Source: Algibacter sp045066735
Lineage (GTDB): Bacteria > Bacteroidota > Bacteroidia > Flavobacteriales > Flavobacteriaceae
Reading direction: 5' to 3'
Length of the DNA: 64,000 nt
NCBI RefSeq assembly: GCF_045066735.1
Contig: NZ_JBISHH010000026.1
Span: forward strand, 434,001 to 498,000
In this document: positions 56,601 through 64,000 of the stretch, piece by piece
How the letters are laid out: every line of letters begins with the position of its first letter
Position numbering within the stretch: position 1 is the first letter of the stretch
Made by a program: the position numbers and the translations under genes
The notes under the pieces: model-generated
Database searches by the model: none
Told to the model about the DNA's origin: nothing
Seen by the model: only the letters and a program-made list of their open reading frames with translations

Positions 56601-59536
56601 CTATTGTTAGAATTACGATACCATTGGTACTTGTAAGTAGAGCCAATGCCACCAGAGGTAACAACTTCTAAATCTTGTGCAGTTATACTTTGGCAAAGTG
56701 TTTGTGTTTGTAATGGCTGGCTGTTTACTATGGGGTCGTTAACTACTACAATTTCAGCCACGTTACTAGATATCGCACTGCAACCTCCACCATTTAGCGA
56801 AATCATTACATAAAAATAAAAGTTTCCGGCTGTTGTAAAAGTAGGAGGGGTGTAATCTATACTATTTGCTCCTGAAATTGCAGTACCTCCGCTAATGGAG
56901 TTTGTATTATTGCTATACCATTGATATGATACTGAGCCTGTACCTCCGAAATGTGTTACGCTTAACGCTGAAGTAATAGAGCCGCCATTACAAATGTTTT
57001 GAGTTGCTATAGGTTGAGTATCTATTTCAATGCCATCTACTATTTCAATTTTAGCAGTTTCAGATGTAATTTCGCTGCAACCACCTCCAGATGTAAACGA
57101 TACGATGGCGTAAAAATGAGTCACTCCAATTGTTGTATTTGCTGGTGTGTAAGTTGAATTTGTTTCGCCTATAATTTCTGAGCCTGTAGTATTGTTGCCA
57201 GTAGAGTTGCTGTACCATCGGTAGGTAGCCGTTCCAGATCCGTTAACAGAAACTGATAATGTAGATACCGGACCATTTAAGCATATGGTTTCCGATATGG
57301 GTTGTGTGGTGAATGTTGGTGCCGGGTTTACCGTTATTACTAAATTTACAGGAGTTCCATTGCAGCCTCCAATAGAAGGTGTAACAATGAAAGTTACATC
57401 TTCCGAAGTTGTATTGGAGTTTACAATGTTTTGTATTGGAATAACATTGCTAGATCCTGAACTTAAAAAACCAGAAACACCTGTGGGTGCTGAGGCTGTC
57501 CATGAAAATGTAGTGTTTACTATATCCGATGTTAAATTAACTTCTGTGGTATTTGTGCCTGAGCAAATAGTTTGTGTTAAATCTGTATTTGTAAGTGTTG
57601 GTATTGGATTTATTGAAAAATCTTCCATGTCAGTTACTGTTCCGCAGCTTGTAGTGACACTTAGAGAAATTGTATAATCTCCAGAGTTAGCATAAGTAAT
57701 TGTTCCTGGATCTAAAGTATTTGCTGAAGAAGGTGATCCTCCCGGGAAACTCCAAGAATAAGTGACACTTTCAGAAGTAGGAGCACAGCTGTCTATATGT
57801 GCTGTGGGGGTTATAGATGCGGCACCGCAAATATCGTCAATGTCATCAATTACTGCAGTAGGAGGTTGCTTTACTTCTATAGTTTGTGAAGTATCGCTAG
57901 ATCCACATGCGTTAGTAACAGTTAGTTTTATATTATAGCTTCCTGCTTCGGTAAAATTAAAAGAGGGTGAAACGGCGTTTTCATCGCTACCATTTGTAAA
58001 ATTCCACTGGCCTGAACCTGTTTCGCAAAACGATGGAGTATAATCAACTTCCCAAAGGTAGGTTTCTGCACCGCAACTTTGTGATACGTCTGTCGTATTT
58101 GTAGTTTGTACGGCAAGCGGAGTACAGCCTCTGTTTGAATTAATTGTGAATATGGGGGTAAGTTTTGGTTCAACGCAAATTTTTCTAGTAATACTATCAT
58201 TACCGCATTTGTTTCCTGTTTTTAAAGTTACACTATAGTTTCCTGGTGTTGTGAAATTTAAACAGAGTTGATCACTTCCGGTTAGCCAAGAGTTTCCTTC
58301 TGTTAATCCAAAGTCGTCACCTAAACTACCACTCGTTATAGAATATCCTGTGCTCGGAGATACTTCCCATGTAATATTAGGGCTTGTATTACAAACACTT
58401 CCGCTACCTAAATTTTCTTCACCTATAGACGTGTTTGTAAAGCAAGTTGAAGTATTTACACATGTGTTATTTGGGCTAGTAAAATCGGCTTCTGGAGCTA
58501 TTGAAACATATATAGGTACAACACCGACGGAAGAAGAACTGCACGGGTTTGTTGCTACAATAATAGCAGAGAATGAATTGTCATAAAAGTTCGTGCCATC
58601 AGAACTTGTTGTGTTACAAGAGGAAGATGAAAAATCATGAGCAATTTCTGAAGGTGGCGGATGATTAAATGTTTCTGGCGTTGATCCGTCATTAAAAGTA
58701 ACGGTGTAAGTTGTTCCTGGTGCGTTGTTTTCTGTTCCCGTTATAGGGAATGTCAGGGTTCGAGAATTACAAATATCTGTATTGCCAGGGTTTCCTAATG
58801 ATACTCCAGGATTAGACCCAACAAAAACAATGTAGTTTTCTGTGGTGTCGCATCCGTTATTTCCTGTTATGGTATAAGTTAAATTGTGCTTCCCTACGGC
58901 ATACGTATGTGTGGTGGTACTCCATGTTGTTTGGTTGAATGAAGGAGACCCATCTCCCCAATCTATTGAGTACGACGAGTTTAATGACCCAGTAGTTGAT
59001 GTGTTAGTAAATGTAAATAAAGCTGTAGAATTACTACATTGTCTAAATACCGGTTGACCTTCAAAAATAGAGCCGGACCCCGTTCCTCCCAAATTTGTGT
59101 TCGGTGCATTTGTTACATTTATAGTTACTTGGTTTGACGTGTTTACTATATCGTTAGTACTATCTTCAACAGATATTAGGTTGTAAACATACGTTCCTGC
59201 GTTTTGCGTACTAGCGTTTATTGCAATGGAGTTGTTGGATCCGTTAGAACTTACTGTTAATAAATTTCCACCATTTATGTTGTAGCGAAAGGTATAAGGC
59301 GCAATACCTCCAGAACCAGTAAATGTAACTTGAGGTGCTGTTGAGGAGTATTGACAAACAGTTGTGTTTCCGGATAAACTAGCAGACGGAGGCATTAAAG
59401 CATCCGGAGCATTGTTTAAAAACAAAGCGTTTAAAGATGTGTTCTTTGTCCCGATTTGCTCAATTTGGCTCACGCCGAGATATAGAGCCAATACTATCAG
59501 GGAATATAGCATAGCTTGAAGAGTGTAATTCTTCAT
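53630..59536 (-). CDS. Giant SprB-like T9SS type B adhesin
   Basis: A 1968-residue secreted protein. After a signal/anchor segment (LQAMLYSLIVLALYLGV) come PKD-like domains (residues about 150-650, e.g. YSIDWGDGSPSF), then about five Ig-like repeats (about 740-1200) built on YQWYSNxxNxxxxGTxIxGATxxxYTPP. Next are about eight SprB-type repeats (about 1240-1790) of the form SCFGANDGSIxIxISGGTxPYxYxWxxxxxxxxNLxPGxYxxTVTDxNxC. A last PKD domain (VSWDFGDGTFSNEENPEHTY) precedes the type B CTD (NAFTPNGDSMNPYF...FDFNIYDTWGSLIYSETG). SprB-like proteins are mobile adhesins in gliding flavobacteria. It pairs with the PorP/SprF gene just downstream. Confidence 0.92.
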   Translation of the reverse strand: MKNYTLQAMLYSLIVLALYLGVSQIEQIGTKNTSLNALFLNNAPDALMPPSASLSGNTTVCQYSSTAPQVTFTGSGGIAPYTFRYNINGGNLLTVSSNGSNNSIAINASTQNAGTYVYNLISVEDSTNDIVNTSNQVTINVTNAPNTNLGGTGSGSIFEGQPVFRQCSNSTALFTFTNTSTTGSLNSSYSIDWGDGSPSFNQTTWSTTTHTYAVGKHNLTYTITGNNGCDTTENYIVFVGSNPGVSLGNPGNTDICNSRTLTFPITGTENNAPGTTYTVTFNDGSTPETFNHPPPSEIAHDFSSSSCNTTSSDGTNFYDNSFSAIIVATNPCSSSSVGVVPIYVSIAPEADFTSPNNTCVNTSTCFTNTSIGEENLGSGSVCNTSPNITWEVSPSTGYSITSGSLGDDFGLTEGNSWLTGSDQLCLNFTTPGNYSVTLKTGNKCGNDSITRKICVEPKLTPIFTINSNRGCTPLAVQTTNTTDVSQSCGAETYLWEVDYTPSFCETGSGQWNFTNGSDENAVSPSFNFTEAGSYNIKLTVTNACGSSDTSQTIEVKQPPTAVIDDIDDICGAASITPTAHIDSCAPTSESVTYSWSFPGGSPSSANTLDPGTITYANSGDYTISLSVTTSCGTVTDMEDFSINPIPTLTNTDLTQTICSGTNTTEVNLTSDIVNTTFSWTASAPTGVSGFLSSGSSNVIPIQNIVNSNTTSEDVTFIVTPSIGGCNGTPVNLVITVNPAPTFTTQPISETICLNGPVSTLSVSVNGSGTATYRWYSNSTGNNTTGSEIIGETNSTYTPANTTIGVTHFYAIVSFTSGGGCSEITSETAKIEIVDGIEIDTQPIATQNICNGGSITSALSVTHFGGTGSVSYQWYSNNTNSISGGTAISGANSIDYTPPTFTTAGNFYFYVMISLNGGGCSAISSNVAEIVVVNDPIVNSQPLQTQTLCQSITAQDLEVVTSGGIGSTYKYQWYRNSNNSNSGGTIIASATNSTYTPPTDTVGTLYYYAEITQASANCSATTNLAEVIINPAPVINTQPVSNTYCLGDTINQLSVSYSDGVGTPTYQWYSNTNNNTSTGTAISGETTSTFNPPSTIASTVYYYVVITFSSGGCTLITSDTAEIIINQTPDINDKSEIICSGTSFSTTAEAAIGDTAPTGTTYTWTTPTITPAGTITGASSESTPQTNISQTLTNNATSASTVTYTVTPTSGICIGNDFTVTITVNPSISITSTIMHSSCFGANSGALDISISGGVPFSTGNSYQITWSGPNGFSSNSEDISNLGPGDYTINILDDGGCPFIETFNIEEPDELIFSSIIFDPETISCFGANDGSIGIEISGGTEPYNYAWTKDNTPFSSTENLSNLEPGDYQITVTDANNCAPISEDFEIIEPAILNITLANQTNIDCFGFATGEININTTGGRQIEVSSGVFDYNYAWTGPNSFTSSNQNLTGLSAGTYTVTVTDKSNCTDTLAVILTQSDDINIAYTATEIKCYGDNDASISIDNISGGNAPYTVNWSNLGSGNSQTNLSPGTYTITVTDATNCEKEAIVIIDDVPIYEITPTITNVSCYGANDGRIVLNLVGGIDPVNLVWNDDPIAGTERNNIGPGTYTVTITDGTPCEITETFTITEPGELNLATNTTDALNCDDANSGQINLIVTGGSLPFSYLWSNGETTEDLNNIPPGNYSVTVTDANQCEISGNWNINRFEPLEVAISTETQFDCDTKTVNQTFVAQASGGVPPYSYQWSSGTISGTNGEIMSTTFNGLVIIEATDNIGCTTSLSYNIEIPVLGDNDFNLTSTALITYDFYSIYDPIQFTNTSTGDFVSVSWDFGDGTFSNEENPEHTYFNEDTYSVTQTVTYPFGCVYTKQIDLIVSKGYSLMMPNAFTPNGDSMNPYFAPQTKALSEFDFNIYDTWGSLIYSETGNNLKGWNGKIKDIDAENGNYYFTLSAKTLYGTTITEKGKFVSIK

Positions 59537-59736
59537 AGAGTTGATGTTGGTTAATAGCTGATACTAAATTAATTAAATAATTTAGTTGTAATTATAAAAA
59601 GACATTTAATCTTGCTTTTTTTTAATATTTGATATAAAAGGACAGTAATATTTGCTTATTCTTAGTAGAATAAGTTTTAAACATATAATAAGCTATCTGT
59701 AAATTCTTCTTTATATTTACCCTTTAAATATTTTAA

Positions 59737-60657
59737 ATGAAAGCATTAGTTATATCGGGAGGAGGAAGCAAAGGTGCCTATGCAGGTGGTGTAGCTCAGT
59801 ATTTAATGCAAGAAGAGGGGCGTGAATATGATTTGTTTTTAGGAACATCTACCGGTAGTTTGCTTGTGCCTCATTTAGCTGCAGGAAAAATTGATAAAAT
59901 CTATGATGTTTTTACTAATGTAAAGCAGAGTAATATTTTTAGTATTAACCCTTTTATTATGCGTAAAAAGGACGATCGTGATTATGTTACCATTAATTAT
60001 TTTAACACCTTATTACAGTTTATAAAAAGTAAACGAACCTTTGGGGAAAGTAAAGCTCTAAAGCGTTATTTAAAAAGGCATTTTACAAAAGAAGAGTTCG
60101 ATTTAATTAGAGCAACTAAAGAAGATGTTGTAGTTACTGTCTCTAATTTATCAAGAAATAGAGTAGAGTATAAGTCTATAAAAGATTTTAGCTATGAGGA
60201 GTTTTGCGAATGGATTTGGATTTCTTGTAATTATATTCCGTTTATGTCTTTAGCTAAAGTGGATGGTTTTGAGTATGCCGATGGTGCTTTTGGGTGCGTT
60301 GTGCCTATAAGAGAAGCTATTTTACGTGGAGCAACCGAAATAGATGCTGTAATTTTAGAATCGGAAAATATGGAGTACAATAAAGTACTTGGTAAAAACC
60401 CGTTTTCATTAATGCTTAATTTATTTGGGCATTTACTAGACCAAGTAGAACGAAGTGATATTACTATTGGAAAACTAGCTGCAAAGTATAGAAATGTGCA
60501 ACTTAATTTATATTATACACCATCTAAACTTACCGAGAACTCTTTAATTTTTAACAAAAAAGACATGACAGTTTGGTGGAAGCAGGGCTTTGATTATGCC
60601 AAAGCTAAAAGTCAAGAAGGGCGCTCTAATGAGTTACGCCAAGAAATTTTACCATAA
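59737..60657 (+). CDS. Patatin-like phospholipase
   Basis: A 306-residue protein with the patatin oxyanion loop VISGGGSKGAYAGG (residues about 6-18), nucleophile Ser38 in GTSTG, and catalytic Asp in YADGAFG (about residue 188). Such enzymes hydrolyse acyl esters of lipids using a Ser-Asp dyad. No signal peptide was seen, so it is probably cytoplasmic or membrane-associated. Its last bases overlap the convergent small membrane-protein gene by 9 bp. Confidence 0.9.
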   Translation: MKALVISGGGSKGAYAGGVAQYLMQEEGREYDLFLGTSTGSLLVPHLAAGKIDKIYDVFTNVKQSNIFSINPFIMRKKDDRDYVTINYFNTLLQFIKSKRTFGESKALKRYLKRHFTKEEFDLIRATKEDVVVTVSNLSRNRVEYKSIKDFSYEEFCEWIWISCNYIPFMSLAKVDGFEYADGAFGCVVPIREAILRGATEIDAVILESENMEYNKVLGKNPFSLMLNLFGHLLDQVERSDITIGKLAAKYRNVQLNLYYTPSKLTENSLIFNKKDMTVWWKQGFDYAKAKSQEGRSNELRQEILP

Positions 60658-61170
60658 GTCGGAAACCTCTTCTTTAATATATGATAGTGCGGCATCAGTT
60701 GGTGCTAAGCGTTCCATCATTTCGGTTAAAACAACTTCTCGCAATTTGTTTGCAGTATCTGTTTTCTCTAATAAACTTGCCTTTCTTATAAGTTGAATGG
60801 TCGCGTTTTTAGATGCTGTAATAATGTTCCAACATTTATCGCTTATATAAATTTGTTGTGATAGGTTGTGTTCAAATTCTTGTTCTATACTTTGAATAAG
60901 TAAAGATTCGTAATTTTCTTTATTAGAAGATGTTGGTGTTATGCGTATAAGTAGTTTTGAGGGGGTAATACGTTCTAAAAAAATGGCCATACGCTCGTAA
61001 GCTTGTAGGCGCAACGGTAAAGCGGTTACTTGCATGTCTTTTTTTAGTAAAAAGCGTCTTCGACCATCTTCGTTTTTGGTGTGTTCTTTAAAAAAATAAT
61101 AGGCAATTAATCCGGTTACTAATGTTGGTATAGTAAACATGAAGAGGTCTAATATTCGGCTAATTTCCAT
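60649..61170 (-). CDS. Small membrane-anchored conserved protein (DUF7935-like)
   Basis: A 173-residue protein with a single N-terminal membrane helix (LFMFTIPTLVTGLIAYYFF) and a helical cytoplasmic part with LPLRLQAYERMAIFLERI and SIEQEFEHNLSQQIYIS. It matches what I remember as a conserved Bacteroidota family of unknown function; the number is from memory and may be wrong. Its function is unknown. It is convergent with patatin and has its own short upstream region. Confidence 0.65.
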   Translation of the reverse strand: MEISRILDLFMFTIPTLVTGLIAYYFFKEHTKNEDGRRRFLLKKDMQVTALPLRLQAYERMAIFLERITPSKLLIRITPTSSNKENYESLLIQSIEQEFEHNLSQQIYISDKCWNIITASKNATIQLIRKASLLEKTDTANKLREVVLTEMMERLAPTDAALSYIKEEVSDLW

Positions 61171-61259
61171 GGTGTAGGTTATTTTATAACAAACTTAAGT
61201 GGTTTGCTTTAATTCTACAAATATTAATTTAAACATTGAACATTATTCTGAATACTAGC

Positions 61260-61424
61260 TTTTCGAGCTGTGCGCAAGGGATTGATGCGGCATCCTTTTT
61301 GTAAAGTTAAAGAAACATTATAATTAATTTTGCCGAGATTAACTTAAAGCGCTTTAAGTATCTATTGAGTAATGTGTTTTATAAAAAGATATAGCGGAAA
61401 GCCCGACCTGAAAGGATGCGCCAA
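61260..61424. repeat. Structured intergenic element, possibly a flavobacterial repeat or RNA
   Basis: A left part GCGCAAGGGATTGATGCGG and GCATCCTTT (61290-61298) and a right part with GGAAAGCCCGACCTG and AAAGGATGC (61411-61419) can pair through a perfect 9-bp helix across about 110 bp. The GC-rich ends stand out in an AT-rich gap. I recall very similar end sequences in other Flavobacteriaceae intergenic regions. The 318-bp gap (61171-61488) contains this element, a palindrome and a terminator. Confidence 0.5.
61342..61359. repeat. Perfect 18-bp palindrome
   Basis: ACTTAAAGCGCTTTAAGT is a perfect palindrome inside the variable middle of the intergenic element. Its ACTTAAA arm recurs in the palindrome at 63080-63095. 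Confidence 0.6.
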
Positions 61425-61426
61425 AA

Positions 61427-61465
61427 CGAAAAAACGGCCTAAAATCGAATTGATTAAGGCCGTTT
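61427..61465 (-). terminator. Terminator after the FMN glutamate-synthase-like gene
   Basis: On the minus strand AAACGGCCT (61465-61457) pairs with AGGCCGTTT (61440-61432) and is followed by a T-rich run. Inner ATC/GAT bases lengthen the stem. It lies 24 bp after the stop codon. Confidence 0.85.
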
Positions 61466-61488
61466 GTGGTTCAAGTTTTTATTGTAAA

Positions 61489-63036
61489 CTATTTAATACC
61501 TCCTAAATGTTGGCAACTTCTAAGGCTTTCCATGCCCTTGAAAGGTACAGGGGTTTTATCGTACATGTAGGTTCGGCTGAGGTCTTTGGCCAGATCATTA
61601 CCGTCTATATTAATTTCTATATCGGTCATTTTAAACTGGCAAGGATGCTCGTAACCTGCTGCATGTGTTATTTCTACAAGTTCTTTTCTAAAGGTTTTAA
61701 AATATTGTGCCAAACGTTGCGACTTTAAAGTTGGGTCGATACCGTTTTGTGTCCATTTCTTTTGCGTTGCAATTCCTGCAGGGCAGCGGTTGGTATGGCA
61801 AATTTGAGCTTGTATGCAACCAATACTCATCATGGCTTCACGAGCTACATTAATACAATCCACCCCCATTGAAAAGGCCATAGCTGCTTTTGCAGGGAAA
61901 CCTAATTTTCCGCTACCAATAAAAACAATACGCTCGCTTAAACCTTTTTCTTTAAACATTTTGTATAAATCGGTAAAACCATAAACCCATGGTAAAGACA
62001 CGTGATCTGCAAAACTTGGTGGAGCCGCGCCTGTGCCTCCTTCACCACCATCTACTGTAATAAAATCTGGACCTTTACCTGTTTTTATCATAATATCGGC
62101 AAGTTCTTTCCATTGGTCCAATTTTCCGATAGCACCTTTTATACCAACAGGTAGTCCGGTTGCTTTTGCTATTTTTTCAATAAAATCTACCATTTCGGGT
62201 ACCGTAGAAAACGCTTTGTGATTGGGGGGAGATAGTACATCTTTTCCCATTTCTACATGGCGTATTTCTGCTATTTCTTTAGTTATTTTCGCTCCTGGTA
62301 AAACGCCTCCTTTTCCTGGTTTGGCGCCTTGTGATAATTTAATTTCTATAGCACGTATAAAAGGATTTTTCTCTACAAGGGCTATTAATTTATCCATGGA
62401 AAAACCGCCGTCTGCAGAGCGAACTCCAAAATAACCTGTTCCAAAATGAAATACAACATCACCACCATTACTGTGGTACGGCGATAAACCACCTTCGCCT
62501 GTGTTGTGGTATGCTCCTGCGATATGCACACCTTTATTCATGGACTCAACAGCTTTTGCAGAAAGAGAACCGAAACTCATTGCAGATACATTTATCACTG
62601 AGGCTGGGCGAAATGGGCGTTTTCTATTATTAAATTCTCCCATAACTTTTGCGCATGGCAAAAAGGTTTTATCACTAAAATGCGGATGGTCTTGGTTTTT
62701 AATTTCAAAAGGCATCATGGCATTTTTTACAAATACATGCTGATGCTCAAAAATATCTCTATCGGTTCCAAAACCTTCATAATTATTTTCGTTTTTTGCA
62801 GAGGCATAAATCCAACCTCGTTCAATTCTATTAAAAGGTAATTCTTCTCGGTTATTTGCTACAAAATACTGGCGCATTTCTGGTCCAATACTTTCTAACC
62901 AATAGCGCAAATGGCCAACAATTGGGAAATTATGACTTATAGTGTGATGCTTTTGGAGTACATCACGAATGGCTACAATGGCTAGAGCGATTAGTACCCA
63001 TACCCACCATGAAATTGTTCCGAGAAAATCTAACAT
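61489..63036 (-). CDS. FMN-binding glutamate synthase family protein (membrane-anchored)
   Basis: A 515-residue protein. An N-terminal hydrophobic helix (ISWWVWVLIALAIVAI) probably anchors it, and the rest is the glutamate-synthase-like FMN barrel: ASVINVSAMSFGSLSAKAVE, YHNTGEGGLSPYH, IEIKLSQGAKPGKGGVLPG, DFITVDGGEGGTGAAPP, and the Cys-containing CIQAQICHTNRCPAGIATQ. No glutaminase domain and no obvious 3Fe-4S partner are present, so true glutamate synthesis is uncertain. These stand-alone GltB-domain proteins are widespread but poorly defined. It ends at a strong terminator. Confidence 0.88.
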   Translation of the reverse strand: MLDFLGTISWWVWVLIALAIVAIRDVLQKHHTISHNFPIVGHLRYWLESIGPEMRQYFVANNREELPFNRIERGWIYASAKNENNYEGFGTDRDIFEHQHVFVKNAMMPFEIKNQDHPHFSDKTFLPCAKVMGEFNNRKRPFRPASVINVSAMSFGSLSAKAVESMNKGVHIAGAYHNTGEGGLSPYHSNGGDVVFHFGTGYFGVRSADGGFSMDKLIALVEKNPFIRAIEIKLSQGAKPGKGGVLPGAKITKEIAEIRHVEMGKDVLSPPNHKAFSTVPEMVDFIEKIAKATGLPVGIKGAIGKLDQWKELADIMIKTGKGPDFITVDGGEGGTGAAPPSFADHVSLPWVYGFTDLYKMFKEKGLSERIVFIGSGKLGFPAKAAMAFSMGVDCINVAREAMMSIGCIQAQICHTNRCPAGIATQKKWTQNGIDPTLKSQRLAQYFKTFRKELVEITHAAGYEHPCQFKMTDIEINIDGNDLAKDLSRTYMYDKTPVPFKGMESLRSCQHLGGIK

Positions 63037-63079
63037 ATGTTTTTTAAATTTGAATAACTTAGACGTAAAGATATTTAAA

Positions 63080-63095
63080 ACTTAAATATTTAAGT
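63080..63095. promoter_or_regulatory. Perfect 16-bp palindrome in divergent promoter region
   Basis: ACTTAAATATTTAAGT lies 44 bp before the glutamate-synthase-like start and 80 bp before the helicase start. It shares its 7-bp arms with the palindrome at 61342. A dimeric regulator site is possible. Confidence 0.4.
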
Positions 63096-63175
63096 GAATT
63101 GTTCATAATTTTTAATAATTCCGCCTTAGAAAATGCCGAACAATGGTTAATTTCACGCTTTAAAATGAATAGGAT

Positions 63176-64000
63176 TTGAAAAAGGATTTAGAGAGGGAAT
63201 TACAGGAGCAATTAAGCAAATTAAACGAAGCTCAATTAGCGCCAACCATACAGAAAGATGGCCCTATGATAGTTATTGCCGGCGCAGGTTCGGGAAAAAC
63301 AAGAGTGCTTACTTTTCGTATAGCATATTTAATGAGCCAAGGTATTGATGCCTTCAATATATTATCATTAACATTTACCAATAAGGCCGCTAAAGAAATG
63401 AAAGAGCGTATTGCCACAATTGTTGGTAATAGCGAGGCAAAAAACTTATGGATGGGAACCTTTCACTCCGTATTTGCTAAAATTTTACGCATAGAAGCCG
63501 ATAAATTAGGATATCCATCTAATTTTACTATTTATGATACACAAGATTCCGACAGGTTGATTTCTTCTATTATCAGAGAAATGGGTCTCGATAAGGATCT
63601 TTATAAATACAAACAAGTACGTTCTAGAATTTCATCATACAAAAATAGTTTAATTACGGTTCGCGCTTATTTTCAGAATCCAGAATTGAAAGAGGCCGAT
63701 GCTATGGCACGCCGACCAAGAATGGGAGATATTTACAAGGAGTTTGTAGATAGATGCTTTAAAGCTGGTGCGATGGATTTTGATGATTTACTATTGAAAA
63801 CCAACGAGCTTTTAACCCGCTTTCCGGAAGTATTAGCAAAATACCAAAACCGCTTTAGGTATATTTTGGTTGATGAGTATCAGGATACAAACCATTCTCA
63901 GTATTTAATTGTGAGAGCTTTATCTGATAAGTTTCAAAATATTTGCGTGGTAGGAGATGATGCGCAGAGTATTTATGCCTTCCGTGGTGCAAATATTAGT
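63176..64000 (+). CDS. UvrD/PcrA-type superfamily 1 DNA helicase, 3' end outside window
   Basis: The first 275 codons are present. Motifs: APTIQKDGPMIVIAGAGSGKT (Q-motif and Walker A), ILSLTFTNKAAKEMKERI (Ia), FHSVFAKILR, FRYILVDEYQDTNHSQY (Walker B, DEYQD) and CVVGDDAQSIYAFRGA (motif III). It unwinds DNA during repair and replication restart. The start is TTG at 63176: a stop lies two codons upstream in frame and the next in-frame ATG is inside the Q-motif region. A five-codon ATG-started reading frame (63165-63179) ends in TGA overlapping the TTG (TTGA), suggesting coupled initiation. Confidence 0.92.
   Translation, partial: MKKDLERELQEQLSKLNEAQLAPTIQKDGPMIVIAGAGSGKTRVLTFRIAYLMSQGIDAFNILSLTFTNKAAKEMKERIATIVGNSEAKNLWMGTFHSVFAKILRIEADKLGYPSNFTIYDTQDSDRLISSIIREMGLDKDLYKYKQVRSRISSYKNSLITVRAYFQNPELKEADAMARRPRMGDIYKEFVDRCFKAGAMDFDDLLLKTNELLTRFPEVLAKYQNRFRYILVDEYQDTNHSQYLIVRALSDKFQNICVVGDDAQSIYAFRGANIS

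Noticed and set aside
57285..57677. 130-codon plus-strand open frame
   Set aside because: It lies antisense inside the SprB-like gene, has no family motif, and results from biased composition of the repeats.
53630..59536. Repeated GT-rich blocks on the plus strand
   Set aside because: They are the antisense of SprB-type and Ig-like protein repeats in one long minus-strand gene.

Overview
The window is AT-rich DNA from a member of the Flavobacteriaceae (Bacteroidota). The evidence is SusC/SusD outer-membrane uptake proteins, lipoprotein glycosidases, two giant proteins with type IX secretion (T9SS) type B C-termini, a PorP/SprF protein, a NagB-deacetylase fusion, and promoters of the TAnnTTTG type. 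The genus cannot be fixed from the sequence. No IS element, prophage, CRISPR array, tRNA or rRNA was seen.

Region 1 (1-8.7 kb) is a minus-strand operon: GH92 alpha-mannosidase, sodium/solute symporter, GH130 mannoside phosphorylase, a CBM9-like lipoprotein and a glycosidase-like lipoprotein that runs off the left edge. This set fits removal of mannose from high-mannose N-glycans and phosphorolysis of Man-GlcNAc. A LytS-type kinase and a LytTR regulator are divergent from it. Region 2 (8.7-20.6 kb) is a GlcNAc-glycan utilisation locus: NagB-deacetylase fusion, two GH20 hexosaminidases and a divergent SusC/SusD pair closed by a strong terminator. Three promoters here (nagB, the GH20 pair, susC) share a GGTCGAAATT-centred motif at the same distance (35-36 bp) from a -7-like box, which looks like one regulon.

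Region 3 (20.7-31.5 kb) holds a PD-(D/E)XK-like protein, a Crp/Fnr regulator, an acyl-lipid desaturase, a DnaQ-exonuclease/GIY-YIG fusion, and a 2303-residue T9SS surface protein with a recent internal tandem duplication.

Region 4 (31.8-44.6 kb) is the most novel part: a compact natural-product cluster. It comprises a methyltransferase, a 2216-residue A-PCP-KS-AT-ACP-aminotransferase hybrid, a 1324-residue C-A-PCP-TE synthetase, and an Sfp-type phosphopantetheinyl transferase that overlaps it. The domain logic predicts an amino-acid starter extended by one malonate, transaminated at the beta-keto position, joined to one more amino acid (glycine-like code), and released by the thioesterase. 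I do not recognise a known product with exactly this layout. A PAS kinase/response-regulator pair runs convergently against it.

Region 5 (47-64 kb) is mainly core genome: a small secreted protein, MiaE, RecG, an M1 peptidase, a PorP/SprF plus 1968-residue SprB-like adhesin pair, patatin, a small membrane protein, an FMN glutamate-synthase-like protein and the start of a UvrD-type helicase. A structured intergenic element and two related palindromes lie around the glutamate-synthase-like gene.
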